Notes under the pieces: model-generated
What the model was told of the DNA's origin: nothing
What the model saw: only the letters and a program-made list of their open reading frames with translations
Database searches by the model: none
In this document: piece after piece, positions 28,563 through 37,065 of the stretch
Layout: every line of letters starts with the position of its first letter
How positions within the stretch are numbered: position 1 is the first letter of the stretch
Made by a program: the position numbers and the translations under genes
DNA from: Rhodospirillales bacterium
Lineage (GTDB): Bacteria; Pseudomonadota; Alphaproteobacteria; Rhodospirillales; Casp-alpha2
Reading direction: 5' to 3'
Length of the DNA: 64,000 bases
NCBI GenBank assembly: GCA_017644185.1
Contig: JAEPMA010000013.1
Coordinates: forward strand, 37,548-101,547

Positions 28563-29771
28563 ATGACGGAACTGAAACGATCTCTCGGTCTTGGGCTTGT
28601 CGTGCTCTACGGCCTCGGTGTCACCATCGGGGCCGGGATTTACGTGCTGCTCAGCGCCGCCGCCCAGAAAGCGGGCGTACACGCCCCGATGGCGTTTGTC
28701 GGGGCTGCTGTGGTGATGGGATTCAGCGCCGCCTCGTTCGCCGAGTTGTCGGCGCGGCTTCCGGTGAGTGCGGGAGAGGCGGCCTACGTTCACTTGGGTT
28801 TCGGCTCGAAGAAACTTTCGGCGCTTGTCGGGTTTCTGGTGATTGCGTCGGGCGTCGTGTCGTCGGCGGCGATTGCGGCGGGCAGCACGGGTTACATCCG
28901 CGAGTTTATCGACGTGCCGCCATCTATTCTTGTTGTGGTGATCGTGCTCTCACTCGGCGGGGTCGCGGCATGGGGGATCGTGGAATCTGTTCTGTTCGCC
29001 GGGTTGTTCACGGTGTTCGAAGTGGGGGCGCTGCTGGTCGTCGTCGGCGCGGGGGTGTGGACCGCCCCCACGCTACTCGACCACCTGCCACAGATCGTGC
29101 CGTCGATCGGGGATGCCGCCGCCTGGGCCGGGATCGCCGGGGCCGGGCTGCTTGCTTTCTTCGCGTTCATCGGTTTCGAGGACATGGTCAACCTGGCGGA
29201 GGAGGTCAAACAACCCGAACGCACCCTGCCGCGCGCGATCTTCGTCACGCTGGTGCTCGGGACGCTTCTCTATTTCATGGTGACGGCGGTCGCGGTGCTG
29301 GCCGTGCCGGTTTCCGAGTTGGCGGCGTCCGAAGCACCTTTGAGTTTTGTTTTCGAACGCATCACCGGGGCCTCGCCGGCTTTGATCACCGTCATCGCCA
29401 TCGCCGCGACGTTGAACGGGGTGGTGATCCAGATCGTGATGGCGTCCAGGGTGCTCTATGGTCTCGCGAAGCAGGGCAGCGTGCCCATCCACTTCGCCAA
29501 GGTCGATCCGCGGACCCGGACGCCGTTGGTCGCGACGGGGACGGTGGCGGCGGTGGTGCTGTTTCTGGCGTTGCTGGTGCCGCTCGAAAATCTCGCCGAA
29601 TGGACGTCGAGGATCGTTTTGATCGTGTTCACGCTGGTGAACGCATCGCTGATTATGATCAAGCGCCAGGGGACGCCGCCGCCCGAAGGGGCGTTCACGG
29701 TCAGGGTATGGGTGCCGGTGCTTGGGGTGGTGACGTGTCTCGCGCTGCTGGCGGCCGGATGGCTCGGCTGA
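28563..29771 (+). CDS. APC-superfamily amino acid permease
   Basis: A 402-residue membrane protein with about 11-12 helices. The first helix carries the substrate-binding loop GLGVTIGAGIYVLLSA, the conserved unwound TIGAGIY motif of the APC fold, and helix 6 has FFAFIGFEDMVNLAEEVKQPERTLPR, also diagnostic. It imports an amino acid or amine; the substrate cannot be told. It ends five bases before the stop of the convergent CBS gene. Whether it serves the neighbouring receptor channel, whose first domain resembles amino-acid binding proteins, is speculation. Confidence 0.88.
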   Translation: MTELKRSLGLGLVVLYGLGVTIGAGIYVLLSAAAQKAGVHAPMAFVGAAVVMGFSAASFAELSARLPVSAGEAAYVHLGFGSKKLSALVGFLVIASGVVSSAAIAAGSTGYIREFIDVPPSILVVVIVLSLGGVAAWGIVESVLFAGLFTVFEVGALLVVVGAGVWTAPTLLDHLPQIVPSIGDAAAWAGIAGAGLLAFFAFIGFEDMVNLAEEVKQPERTLPRAIFVTLVLGTLLYFMVTAVAVLAVPVSELAASEAPLSFVFERITGASPALITVIAIAATLNGVVIQIVMASRVLYGLAKQGSVPIHFAKVDPRTRTPLVATGTVAAVVLFLALLVPLENLAEWTSRIVLIVFTLVNASLIMIKRQGTPPPEGAFTVRVWVPVLGVVTCLALLAAGWLG

Positions 29772-29775
29772 GACG

Positions 29776-30207
29776 TTACATCTCTTCCCAGAGCTTCTCC
29801 TCGAACGCCAGTTCTTCCTCGAAACCGTCGAGCTCCTCGCCGGGAAAGTCGCGTACGGATACGACACCGTGTCCGCCCTCGGCGCGGTTGACGACGACGT
29901 GACGGAAGCCGTGTTCGCGCATCCTTCTTACGGCTTCGAAGCCCAGGTCCGAACAGCTGAGACAGACCGGTCCCATCGTCATGACCTCGCCAACCGGCAC
30001 GTCATGTGGGTTGCGCCCTTCGTTGATCACCCGGTTCAAGAGGTTGGAGCCGGTGAATATCCCCTTCAACGCCCCTTCGTCCATGATCAGCGCGCAGCCC
30101 ACGTGGGCGGCCTGCATGCGCTTCACGGTTTCGGCGACGGTATCGCTGGGGTCCACATGCACCAGCTGTTGCCCGGCAATGATGTCTCTCAGTTTTCTCT
30201 GCGGCAT
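29776..30207 (-). CDS. CBS-domain pair protein
   Basis: A 143-residue cytoplasmic protein made of two CBS motifs (about 1-65 and 70-130): LVHVDPSDTVAETVKRMQ then GALKGIFTGSNLLNRVI, and VGEVMTMGPVCLSCSDLGFEAVRRM then FRHVVVNRAEGGHGVVSVRDF. CBS pairs bind adenosine nucleotides and regulate partner proteins. An acidic tail (EELDGFEEELAFEEKLWEEM) may bind such a partner. The ATG was chosen for the GGAGG site 8 bases upstream. It converges on the permease gene. Confidence 0.88.
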   Translation of the reverse strand: MPQRKLRDIIAGQQLVHVDPSDTVAETVKRMQAAHVGCALIMDEGALKGIFTGSNLLNRVINEGRNPHDVPVGEVMTMGPVCLSCSDLGFEAVRRMREHGFRHVVVNRAEGGHGVVSVRDFPGEELDGFEEELAFEEKLWEEM

Positions 30208-30311
30208 TGCATGTCCTCCAATCTGCACGCATGGCCCTCATTTGTGACCATTATCTTACAGACAAGAACGTGCAGAAATGACTTGGATCAACTGGAAGTC
30301 CATATGCCTGT

Positions 30312-31940
30312 TCAGTCCTTCTTTTCGAGGGCGCGGCGCAGACGGCGCAGGATCACGGCGCGGGTTTTTTCGTCGGCGGCCCCTTCGAGGGCGTCTCTGA
30401 GGTCGAGGGAGAACTGCGCGAGATCGTTGTGCCAGTCAGTGCCCTTCACTGAATCCGGGGGCGCGCGGCGTTTGACCTTGCGCTTGTCGGTCACGGAGCG
30501 GATGCCGCGTTCCAGATCGATCTCTTCATCCAGTTCGGGGATGTGGATGTCGGCCATATCGAAGCCGTCGGCGTCCAGCGCGTCCTTGAGGCCGTCCAGC
30601 GCCGCCTGTTCCCCATGCGTCAGGATGACCTTCCGTCTGATTGGCTTGCGCGCCTGAACCCACTGCACCAGTTCGTCACGGTCGGCATGACCGGAATAAA
30701 AATCGATCTGACGGATCTGGGCGTTGACGCGGACGTCTTCGCCCTGGATGCGGACCGCCTTGGCACCGTCCGCAAGAAGTGACCCGAGCGTTGCCGGCGC
30801 CTGGTAGCCGGTCAGGAGCACGGTCGTCTTCTTGGAGGGCAGATAGCGTTTCAAATGATGGCGGATACGTCCGGCATCGCACATGCCGCTCGCCGCCATC
30901 ACGATCATGCCGCCGTCGTAACGATGGATACCCTTACTTTCTTCGGTCGTTTCGGTGAAGTGGATGTTGGATGCTTCCAGGAACGCCCCCCCGTCGTTGA
31001 TGCCGACGAGTTCGTGGGCATGTTTGTGAAAGACCTCGGTGGCGCGGATCGCCAGGGGGCTGTCCAGAAACAGCGGCGCCGCCGGAATCTTGCCGGTGCG
31101 CATCAGGATCGAGAGATCGGCCAATAGTTCCTGGGTGCGCTCGACCGCGAACGCCGGGATCAACAAAACACCCTTGCGCTTGAGTGCGGCGGATGCCTCG
31201 CGAGCCAGAACGCGCCTGCGGGCCGGGCCGTCGAGGTCGTCGCGTGGGCGGTCCCCATAGGTGCCTTCCGATATCACGTAATCCCACCCCTCGGGGGCTT
31301 CTGGGGGGTGGTGGAACAGTTTGAACTCGGGCCCGATGTCGCCCGAGAAAAGCACCCGCATCGGCGCGGCGGACTTCTTCGCCGGTTGGATTTCGACCTC
31401 GATAGAGGCCGCGCCCAGTATATGCCCGGCGTTCCAGTAGCGCGCACGGACCCCGGTCCCGGGCTCGATCCAGGTTTCGTAGTCCGTGGCCTGGAAACGT
31501 TCGAGGGAGGCTTCGGCGTCGGCGCGGGTATAGATCGGCTCGACTAAAGGCTTGCCGCGCTGCTGCTTGCGCCGGTTCAGAAATTCGACCTCACGCTCCT
31601 GGATATAGCCGCTGTCGGGCAGCATGTACGACAGCAAGTCCGCCGTGCCGCCGGTCGCGTGGACCGGCCCCTTGAAGCCGTCGCGGATCAGTTTCGGGAT
31701 CAGGCCCGCATGATCGATGTGGGCATGCGTCAAAAGGACGAAATCGATCTTCCTGGGGTCGAATGGAAACTTGCCGTAGTTGAGTTCTTTAACGGTTTTT
31801 GAGCCCTGGAACATGCCGCAGTCGACCAGGAACTGTCCGCCGGGGTGGCGGATCCAGTAACATGATCCGGTGACGGTCTGCGCGGCGCCGCAGAATTTCA
31901 GAAAGATGGCGATGTCGGCCCCCCCAAGGATTACCCCCAA
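30312..31940 (-). CDS. MBL-fold beta-CASP hydrolase (RNA-processing type)
   Basis: A 542-residue metallo-beta-lactamase-fold protein of the beta-CASP group (CPSF73/YSH1-like bacterial branch). The metal site THAHIDHAG gives His72, His74, Asp76 and His77; further conserved blocks are LFSGDIG, ISEGTYGDR, GVLLIPAFAVERTQELL, IVMAASGMCDAGRIRHHL and FYSGHADRDELVQWV. Relatives are RNA endo/exonucleases, so a role in RNA turnover is likely. The start is uncertain: the open frame begins with a TTG lacking a ribosome site, and family sequence starts only around residue 11. The last 60 residues are a helical, basic extension. Confidence 0.88.
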   Translation of the reverse strand: MGVILGGADIAIFLKFCGAAQTVTGSCYWIRHPGGQFLVDCGMFQGSKTVKELNYGKFPFDPRKIDFVLLTHAHIDHAGLIPKLIRDGFKGPVHATGGTADLLSYMLPDSGYIQEREVEFLNRRKQQRGKPLVEPIYTRADAEASLERFQATDYETWIEPGTGVRARYWNAGHILGAASIEVEIQPAKKSAAPMRVLFSGDIGPEFKLFHHPPEAPEGWDYVISEGTYGDRPRDDLDGPARRRVLAREASAALKRKGVLLIPAFAVERTQELLADLSILMRTGKIPAAPLFLDSPLAIRATEVFHKHAHELVGINDGGAFLEASNIHFTETTEESKGIHRYDGGMIVMAASGMCDAGRIRHHLKRYLPSKKTTVLLTGYQAPATLGSLLADGAKAVRIQGEDVRVNAQIRQIDFYSGHADRDELVQWVQARKPIRRKVILTHGEQAALDGLKDALDADGFDMADIHIPELDEEIDLERGIRSVTDKRKVKRRAPPDSVKGTDWHNDLAQFSLDLRDALEGAADEKTRAVILRRLRRALEKKD

Positions 31941-32077
31941 GGCTTGCGCCCGAGACCGGGCGGTAAACGTTCATTGATGATTTATCGGGCGGATCGGCAC
32001 CAAGTCAAATGACCTGGATCAATTGCGTGGCATTGGTGGGGTGGTTTTGTTTAATCGATGTGTCCGGAGGCGGTTTT

Positions 32078-32455
32078 CTACCACGCCCCGCTTAACAAAT
32101 CGACGGCGTCCAAGACCATTCTTTGGCTGATCGGCTTTTCGAACGCCTTGAGGGCGCCGAACCGTTCGGCGATGCCCGGGTAGCTGATGTCGTCGTGTCC
32201 CTCACCAGCGCTGGTGATAACGACGACGGGCAGGTCGGGGCGTTCGCTTTTGAGCCAGACCAGGACTTCCAGACCGTCCCGATTGGGCATGATCAGGTCC
32301 AGGATCATGCCGTCGATCCCGCCTTGCTTGACGCTCTCGATGGCGTCGTTGCCGTCCGTGGCTTCACTGATGGCATATCCAAGCGGAACGATGATTTCGC
32401 GGATGATCGCACGCGTCTGCTCGCTGTCGTCGACGATCAGGATGCGTTTCGGCAT
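32078..32455 (-). CDS. Stand-alone response-regulator receiver (CheY-like)
   Basis: A 125-residue single receiver domain. The acidic pocket is in RILIVDDSEQTR (Asp8, Asp9), the phospho-acceptor Asp is in GMILDLIMPNRDG, the switch Thr is in VVVITSAGEG and the conserved Lys in FEKPIS. With no output domain it would act by binding another protein. The ATG follows GGGGAGAG by five bases; a longer frame upstream is not supported. No histidine kinase gene is adjacent. Confidence 0.9.
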   Translation of the reverse strand: MPKRILIVDDSEQTRAIIREIIVPLGYAISEATDGNDAIESVKQGGIDGMILDLIMPNRDGLEVLVWLKSERPDLPVVVITSAGEGHDDISYPGIAERFGALKAFEKPISQRMVLDAVDLLSGAW

Positions 32456-32654
32456 GTCGTCTCTCCCCAGGGATTTGCCGGTGCCGTAAACCGGCACTTC
32501 ATGCTTCCTTGTACCTGATCACCTTTTCTTTGGATTTACACCTAGAAAGTGAAAAAAAATCAAAACATGCTAAATTGAATACAATGTATACAATTTATAA
32601 GGGTAATTAGGAGCTTGCGGCGAGTCGCTGCATTTCGTGATGCAAGTCATGATA

Positions 32655-32687
32655 CACCCACCCGGCGCGATCGGCGCGGGGTGGGTG
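32655..32687 (-). terminator. Hairpin downstream of the cupin gene
   Basis: Inverted repeat CACCCACCC / GGGTGGGTG with a GC-rich inner part (GGCGCGATCGGCGC), 23 bases past the cupin stop on the minus strand. There is no clear T-run, so termination is only likely. The rest of this 255-base gap is AT-rich (around 32540-32610) and may hold the promoter of the receiver gene; no gene is seen. Confidence 0.5.
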
Positions 32688-32710
32688 GACGTGCTGTCAG
32701 GTCTTGGAAA

Positions 32711-33124
32711 TCAGGCGGGTGCCTGGGTGTAGTCCCCGTCGGCGACCGGCTCCTGCCAGTCGGTGGCGTTGCCCTGATCGTCGGATTCGGAAAGCGCCAG
32801 GTGGCACATCATCTGGTCCGGCGCGGCCCCATGCCAGTGACGGGCGTTGGGTGGAATGACGACCGTGTCGCCGGGGCGGATTTCCTCGACCGGGCCGCCT
32901 TCGAGCTGATAGCGGCCGACCCCCGAAAGGACGTAGAGAATTTGGCCGACCGCGTGTGCATGCCAGTTGGTGCGGCCGCCGGGCGTGAACGTCACACGGG
33001 TGACGCGCAGTCTCGACGGATCTTCGGGCACGAAGACCTGGTCTTGCAGGACCTGGCCGACGAACAGGTCGTCGGGGGCGATCTTGGTTTTGCTTTCGCT
33101 GGCTCTGACGATGCGTGGCTTCAT
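32711..33124 (-). CDS. Single-domain cupin protein
   Basis: A 137-residue protein with one cupin barrel. Motif 1 is GGRTNWHAHAVGQILYVLSG, with the first two histidines at about 54-58, and motif 2 is IRPGDTVVIPPNARHWHGA. The histidine pattern suits metal binding. Related small cupins sit with carboxymuconolactone decarboxylase-like and quinone-related enzymes, but no such neighbour occurs here, so no reaction is assigned. GGGGAGG lies upstream of the ATG. Confidence 0.85.
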   Translation of the reverse strand: MKPRIVRASESKTKIAPDDLFVGQVLQDQVFVPEDPSRLRVTRVTFTPGGRTNWHAHAVGQILYVLSGVGRYQLEGGPVEEIRPGDTVVIPPNARHWHGAAPDQMMCHLALSESDDQGNATDWQEPVADGDYTQAPA

Positions 33125-33241
33125 GGTTTTATAACCTCCCCTGGGCTTTTATAGGTGTTGGACAATCTGTTATTAACTTGGCGAGCCTCGCCCGCCCTTG
33201 CAATCATTCATATGGGCTTTCCCTGTTGATACGAATTCCCG

Positions 33242-33757
33242 ATGAACTTTGACCCTTTCCGCAAGATAGATTTCGATAACGTTGCCGATGTCGATCTCGC
33301 CGATATCGGGGGGCCGCTCAAAACCTGCCTTGAGTATTGGCGTTCGGTATCGGGCGAAGGGGGGCTGCCGTCTTGGCGCGGCATCGATCTCTCGGAACTG
33401 CCGGGCGATGTGCTGCCGCTTGTGACGGTGATCAACATCGACTGGAGCCGGGGCCTGGTCGGCGCCGACAGCTTCACTTATCGCTATTGGGGCACGGGGC
33501 ACGTCCGTGCCAAGAACATCGAACGGACGGGGACGACCGTTGCCGAGCATTCCGACCGGGCTCGGATCGTGGAAGCCGAATACCTGAGGGTGATCGCCGA
33601 AAAGCGCCCGATCGCGTTTCGCAAGAACATCCGCATCAACGAGCCCTGGCGGGCGGTCACCCAAACCAGCATCAGGTTGCCGCTGTCGGATGACGGTGTC
33701 CGTGTCGACAACGTGCTGTCGGCGTCCGATTGGGCCTCGATTCCGCCGGACGTATAA
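33242..33757 (+). CDS. Short PAS-domain protein (third paralogue)
   Basis: A 171-residue stand-alone PAS-like protein related to the two coupled genes at 11.8-12.9 kb. The shared blocks are CLEYWRSVSGEGGLPSWRGI then DLSELPGDVLP, FTYRYWGTGHVRA, an alpha-helical middle and IRLPLSDDGVRVDNVLSA. There is no output domain and no good ribosome site ahead of the ATG. It is convergent with the exonuclease-nucleotidyltransferase gene. Function unknown. Confidence 0.7.
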   Translation: MNFDPFRKIDFDNVADVDLADIGGPLKTCLEYWRSVSGEGGLPSWRGIDLSELPGDVLPLVTVINIDWSRGLVGADSFTYRYWGTGHVRAKNIERTGTTVAEHSDRARIVEAEYLRVIAEKRPIAFRKNIRINEPWRAVTQTSIRLPLSDDGVRVDNVLSASDWASIPPDV

Positions 33758-33771
33758 ACCACCGTTGTGGC

Positions 33772-35892
33772 TCAGAACCGGGCCGGCGTCCCCATCAGGT
33801 CGGAAATGCTGCGCGACTGTTCGAGCGCCCAGTGAAGCTGTTGCTTCTCATGACTGTCGAGGGCCGAAACCTCGACCTTGTTCGACAACTTGACCCCAGC
33901 CTCGATGTCGCGGAGCTGCTGGCGCAGGATCGCGTCTAAAAGAATGCGGTGGGCGTCGATCAGATCGCCGATCCGGTGGCCCCCCGGAATGTCGCGCTCA
34001 CGCGCCGCCGACAGCCGTTCGGGCGTGGCGCGGGCGTCGATGCCCAACTGGAGCGCCAGCACCCGTGCCGCCGAAAAGATCGGCATGATCCCCGATTTCT
34101 TTAAATCAATCCGGCCGTTCTCGGACTTGATGCGGCCGAACCAGCCGATGGCACTTTCGAAGTCCGACGCCTTCACTGCCATCGCCTGAAGAAAGGTCTT
34201 GCTGTTCGCCGCCATCTGCATGGCGTCGCGGCGGAGCGCATCGCCCAGTTCGGTGTCCCCATGCACGGGCCGGGAATCGAAGAAGATATCGCTGTTGAGG
34301 ATATCTTCCGCCTTGCCCTTGCCGACCCAGGACGCGACCGTTTCGCGCCAGTGCTTTTCGTCCATGCGCCATTCCGGGTTCTTGGCCATGATGCCGCCCT
34401 GGCAGTAACTGACGCCGACATGATCGAGAGTGTCGGCGGCGATCTCGCCCAGCCGTTCGAACCACTTGTCGGTCTCGGAACCCGGTTCGCCCGCCGTATA
34501 GACGATGGCATTGTCCTGATCCATGGCAAGCAGGCTTTCGCCGCGCCCGCCGGAACCGAGCACCAGCATCGCATAGGGTTGCGGGGCGGGCCCCCAGCCG
34601 TCGTCGATCATCTGCAGTTCCGCCAACTCGGTGGCGCGCTGTGTCAGGGCGCGGAGTTCATGCGACACGATGGCGGCGGTGTTGCGCGGATCGACGCCTT
34701 CCGCGGATAGCGACGCCGCGACCACGGTCAGGCTCTCCCAAATGCGTCCGAGTTCGGCCGGCGACGCGGCGGCTTCGATGGTGTCGCCGAGCGACATCGC
34801 ATCGCCCGCCCTTTGTTTCAACAGATCGCGCGCACTGAGCGCACCCAACACTTCGCCGTCGGCGCCGGTCACCCCCAAATGACGGAAATTGCGTCCGCTC
34901 ATCAGCGTCATTGCGCGATAGACAAACTCGTCGGCGGGGATCGAGACAAGGGGGCGGATCGCAAAACCGCCGACCGGCTTTTCAAGGGCCGCCGCGCCGT
35001 CCGCGTCGATGGCGCGCAGCACGTCGCGCTCGGTCAGGATGCCCCAGTCTTTGTCCTCCGTGTCCGGTTCGACAAACACCGAACTGATCTTCTTCTCGAT
35101 CATTCCCGAAAGGGCGTCCTTGAGGGCGATCGTCCCCGCGACCGAAACCGGCGGGCTGTGCATCACGTCGGCGACCCGGTGGCGGTAGGGAAAGCTGTCG
35201 ATCCTGGCCAACACATTGGCGTCGTCGGTGGTGGGGGCGGCAACCTCGTGCCAGCCGGCCTGCGCTTCGGCGTTCATGTGGCTCGATAAGTTCCGGCACG
35301 CGCGCTCCGCCTGCGCCAGGGTGACGATGTCGCGCGCCCTGAGCTTGTCGATCAAGGCATTATATATGTCGGCGGTGACGAGCGCGTCGCCGAGGGCGCG
35401 GTGGCGGTCGGTGATCCCGATCCCGAGCCATTCGGCGGCGATCTCCAGCGACTGACTGGGCAGGTCGGGCGCGACGACCTGCATCAGGTGGCGGACGTCG
35501 AGCGAGCGCGGCGCCGACCAGACGATGCCGTTCCGTTTGTGCTCGGCTTCAAGGATCGCGAGGTCGAAGCCGAGGGAATAGCCGATCATCACGTCGCTCC
35601 CGGCCCATGCCGAGAACCGGGCCATCACGTCCGAAAACGCATCGGACCCGGCGACGTCGCCGTCGCGGATACCGTGAATCTCGGTCGACTTTGGGGGGAT
35701 CGGCCGGTCCGGGCGGACCAGTTCTTGGAACGTGTCGCCGGTACGTTTGCCGTTCAGGACCCGGACCGCGGCAATCTCGATGATGCGGTCGTCGGCGGTG
35801 TCGAGGCCGGTGGTCTCGGTATCGGTCACGATGGCAGGTACCGCGCTGAGAGGCAGGCCGGACAGTCCGCCTTTCGGAGGGTGAAAGCTCAT
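33772..35892 (-). CDS. DnaQ-like exonuclease-CBS-DUF294 nucleotidyltransferase fusion
   Basis: A 706-residue cytoplasmic fusion. Residues 18-185 are a DEDDh 3'-5' exonuclease: VTDTETTGLD (Asp24, Glu26), GFDLAILEAE (Asp110) and DRHRALGDA (His164, Asp169). Residues about 240-360 are a CBS pair (VADVMHSPPVSV, WGILTERDVLRAI, LGALSARDLLKQ). Residues about 385-706 are the DUF294 nucleotidyltransferase plus its C-terminal helical domain, with VLGSGGRGESLLAMDQDNA (Gly447; Asp458 and Asp460). All catalytic residues of both enzymes appear intact. In Pseudomonas-type clusters these are separate genes next to a sodium/solute symporter; the symporter is here too, 900 bases away. GGGAGG precedes the ATG. 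Confidence 0.88.
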   Translation of the reverse strand: MSFHPPKGGLSGLPLSAVPAIVTDTETTGLDTADDRIIEIAAVRVLNGKRTGDTFQELVRPDRPIPPKSTEIHGIRDGDVAGSDAFSDVMARFSAWAGSDVMIGYSLGFDLAILEAEHKRNGIVWSAPRSLDVRHLMQVVAPDLPSQSLEIAAEWLGIGITDRHRALGDALVTADIYNALIDKLRARDIVTLAQAERACRNLSSHMNAEAQAGWHEVAAPTTDDANVLARIDSFPYRHRVADVMHSPPVSVAGTIALKDALSGMIEKKISSVFVEPDTEDKDWGILTERDVLRAIDADGAAALEKPVGGFAIRPLVSIPADEFVYRAMTLMSGRNFRHLGVTGADGEVLGALSARDLLKQRAGDAMSLGDTIEAAASPAELGRIWESLTVVAASLSAEGVDPRNTAAIVSHELRALTQRATELAELQMIDDGWGPAPQPYAMLVLGSGGRGESLLAMDQDNAIVYTAGEPGSETDKWFERLGEIAADTLDHVGVSYCQGGIMAKNPEWRMDEKHWRETVASWVGKGKAEDILNSDIFFDSRPVHGDTELGDALRRDAMQMAANSKTFLQAMAVKASDFESAIGWFGRIKSENGRIDLKKSGIMPIFSAARVLALQLGIDARATPERLSAARERDIPGGHRIGDLIDAHRILLDAILRQQLRDIEAGVKLSNKVEVSALDSHEKQQLHWALEQSRSISDLMGTPARF

Positions 35893-35945
35893 CGATGACC
35901 TCCCGACGCCGTTGCCGCGGCGTCATATATATAAAGTGTGCGTCC

Positions 35946-36614
35946 CTAGCCGGCGGCGGCCCCGCCCGCCGCCATGTTCGCGCGGACCGCGTCGCGGTCG
36001 AGGCGTTTTTCATACTGGCGGCGGATGTTGGCCCAGGCAAACTTGACCGAGTTCTCGACGTACTCGACGTCGTATTTCTTCAGTTCGTCCGCGATCGGCG
36101 CCCATTTGACGACGCGTGACGGGCTCTCGCGGAACACATCGCGGGTCTGGGCGATCCCGTGCCAGTCGACACCGGTCAGGCGCACCTCGAAATTGCGCAC
36201 GGCAGCGTCCGGATCGAACGCATCGACACTTGTGTCGAGGTTGGCCTGAAGGCCGTTTTTGAAGATGGAAAGCGCAATTTGTGCGCGTTCCGAATCGGCC
36301 ATCGGATCGTGTTCGAAGGCGCGCGCCACCGCCCAGATGCAAAGATCGGAAAGACACGCGTCGAAAACGTGCATCTTGGCGATGTTGACGGAGCCGATGA
36401 TGTTGTCGTCGCGGAACATCTCGGGGTACTTCGTCCCCATCCGCGTCTTCACATAGCCGTAGAGCGTTTTCTGGGCGATGAAAGCGCTCCGCGTCGTGAC
36501 AAATTCCTCAATACTTTCAATATCATGTATTGGGCCGGTATGACGGCGGAAGTTGAACCCCGATACAAATAGCCGCCAGTAGTCATGAAGCTTTGAATAC
36601 TCGAAGCCGATCAT
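35946..36614 (-). CDS. Conserved hypothetical protein next to the symporter
   Basis: A 222-residue soluble, mostly helical protein that I cannot assign to a family. It begins FEYSKLHDYWRLFVSGFNFRRHTG and contains FIAQKTLYGYVKTRMGTKYPEMF, many aromatic residues, and a C-terminal AAGGAAAG tail. A strong GGGAGG site precedes the ATG. It is followed by the exonuclease-nucleotidyltransferase gene on the same strand after 53 bases and is divergent from the symporter genes, so it is probably part of the same functional unit. No motif points to an activity. Confidence 0.6.
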   Translation of the reverse strand: MIGFEYSKLHDYWRLFVSGFNFRRHTGPIHDIESIEEFVTTRSAFIAQKTLYGYVKTRMGTKYPEMFRDDNIIGSVNIAKMHVFDACLSDLCIWAVARAFEHDPMADSERAQIALSIFKNGLQANLDTSVDAFDPDAAVRNFEVRLTGVDWHGIAQTRDVFRESPSRVVKWAPIADELKKYDVEYVENSVKFAWANIRRQYEKRLDRDAVRANMAAGGAAAG

Positions 36615-36787
36615 GCCGCTACCTCCCGGTTCTTGAGGGTGGGGGTGTCGTTTCTGCGGTTGTCAAGTCGAAAACTCCAGACGACTGCCGAACTAGTTGC
36701 GCGAAAATCCATTTAGTGCAGTATAGAAAGAGTCGCATTTGTGTAAATGCGCATTGGGGATGAAATGTCTGAGGGGATTCAATCATT

Positions 36788-37051
36788 ATGGCTGATAACA
36801 TAAATGAAATCCGTCAGCAGCATTGGCGTAAAACCAGGAACCTGACCTTTTTGGTTCTCGTGATCTGGTTCATTTTCGCCTTCGTGCTGCCGTGGAACGC
36901 GGGGGCGTTGAACGACATGTCGTTCTTGGGCTTCCCACTTGGTTACTACTTCTGTGTTCAAGGCTCGCTGATCGTTTTTGTCGCACTCATCTTCTTCCAG
37001 AACAAGATGCAGGACAAAATCGACGACGAAGCCGGCCTTTCCGGCGAATAA
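36788..37051 (+). CDS. DUF4212 small subunit of sodium/solute symporter
   Basis: An 87-residue membrane protein with two helices (about 17-37 and 50-71) of the DUF4212 family, known as the small subunit paired with VC_2705-type symporters. The N-terminus NEIRQQHWRKTRNLTFLVL and the segment FLGFPLGYYFCVQGSLIVF are typical. GAGGGG lies 11 bases before the ATG. The large subunit starts 14 bases after its stop. Confidence 0.92.
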   Translation: MADNINEIRQQHWRKTRNLTFLVLVIWFIFAFVLPWNAGALNDMSFLGFPLGYYFCVQGSLIVFVALIFFQNKMQDKIDDEAGLSGE

Positions 37052-37065
37052 GGGAGGGCTGAACA

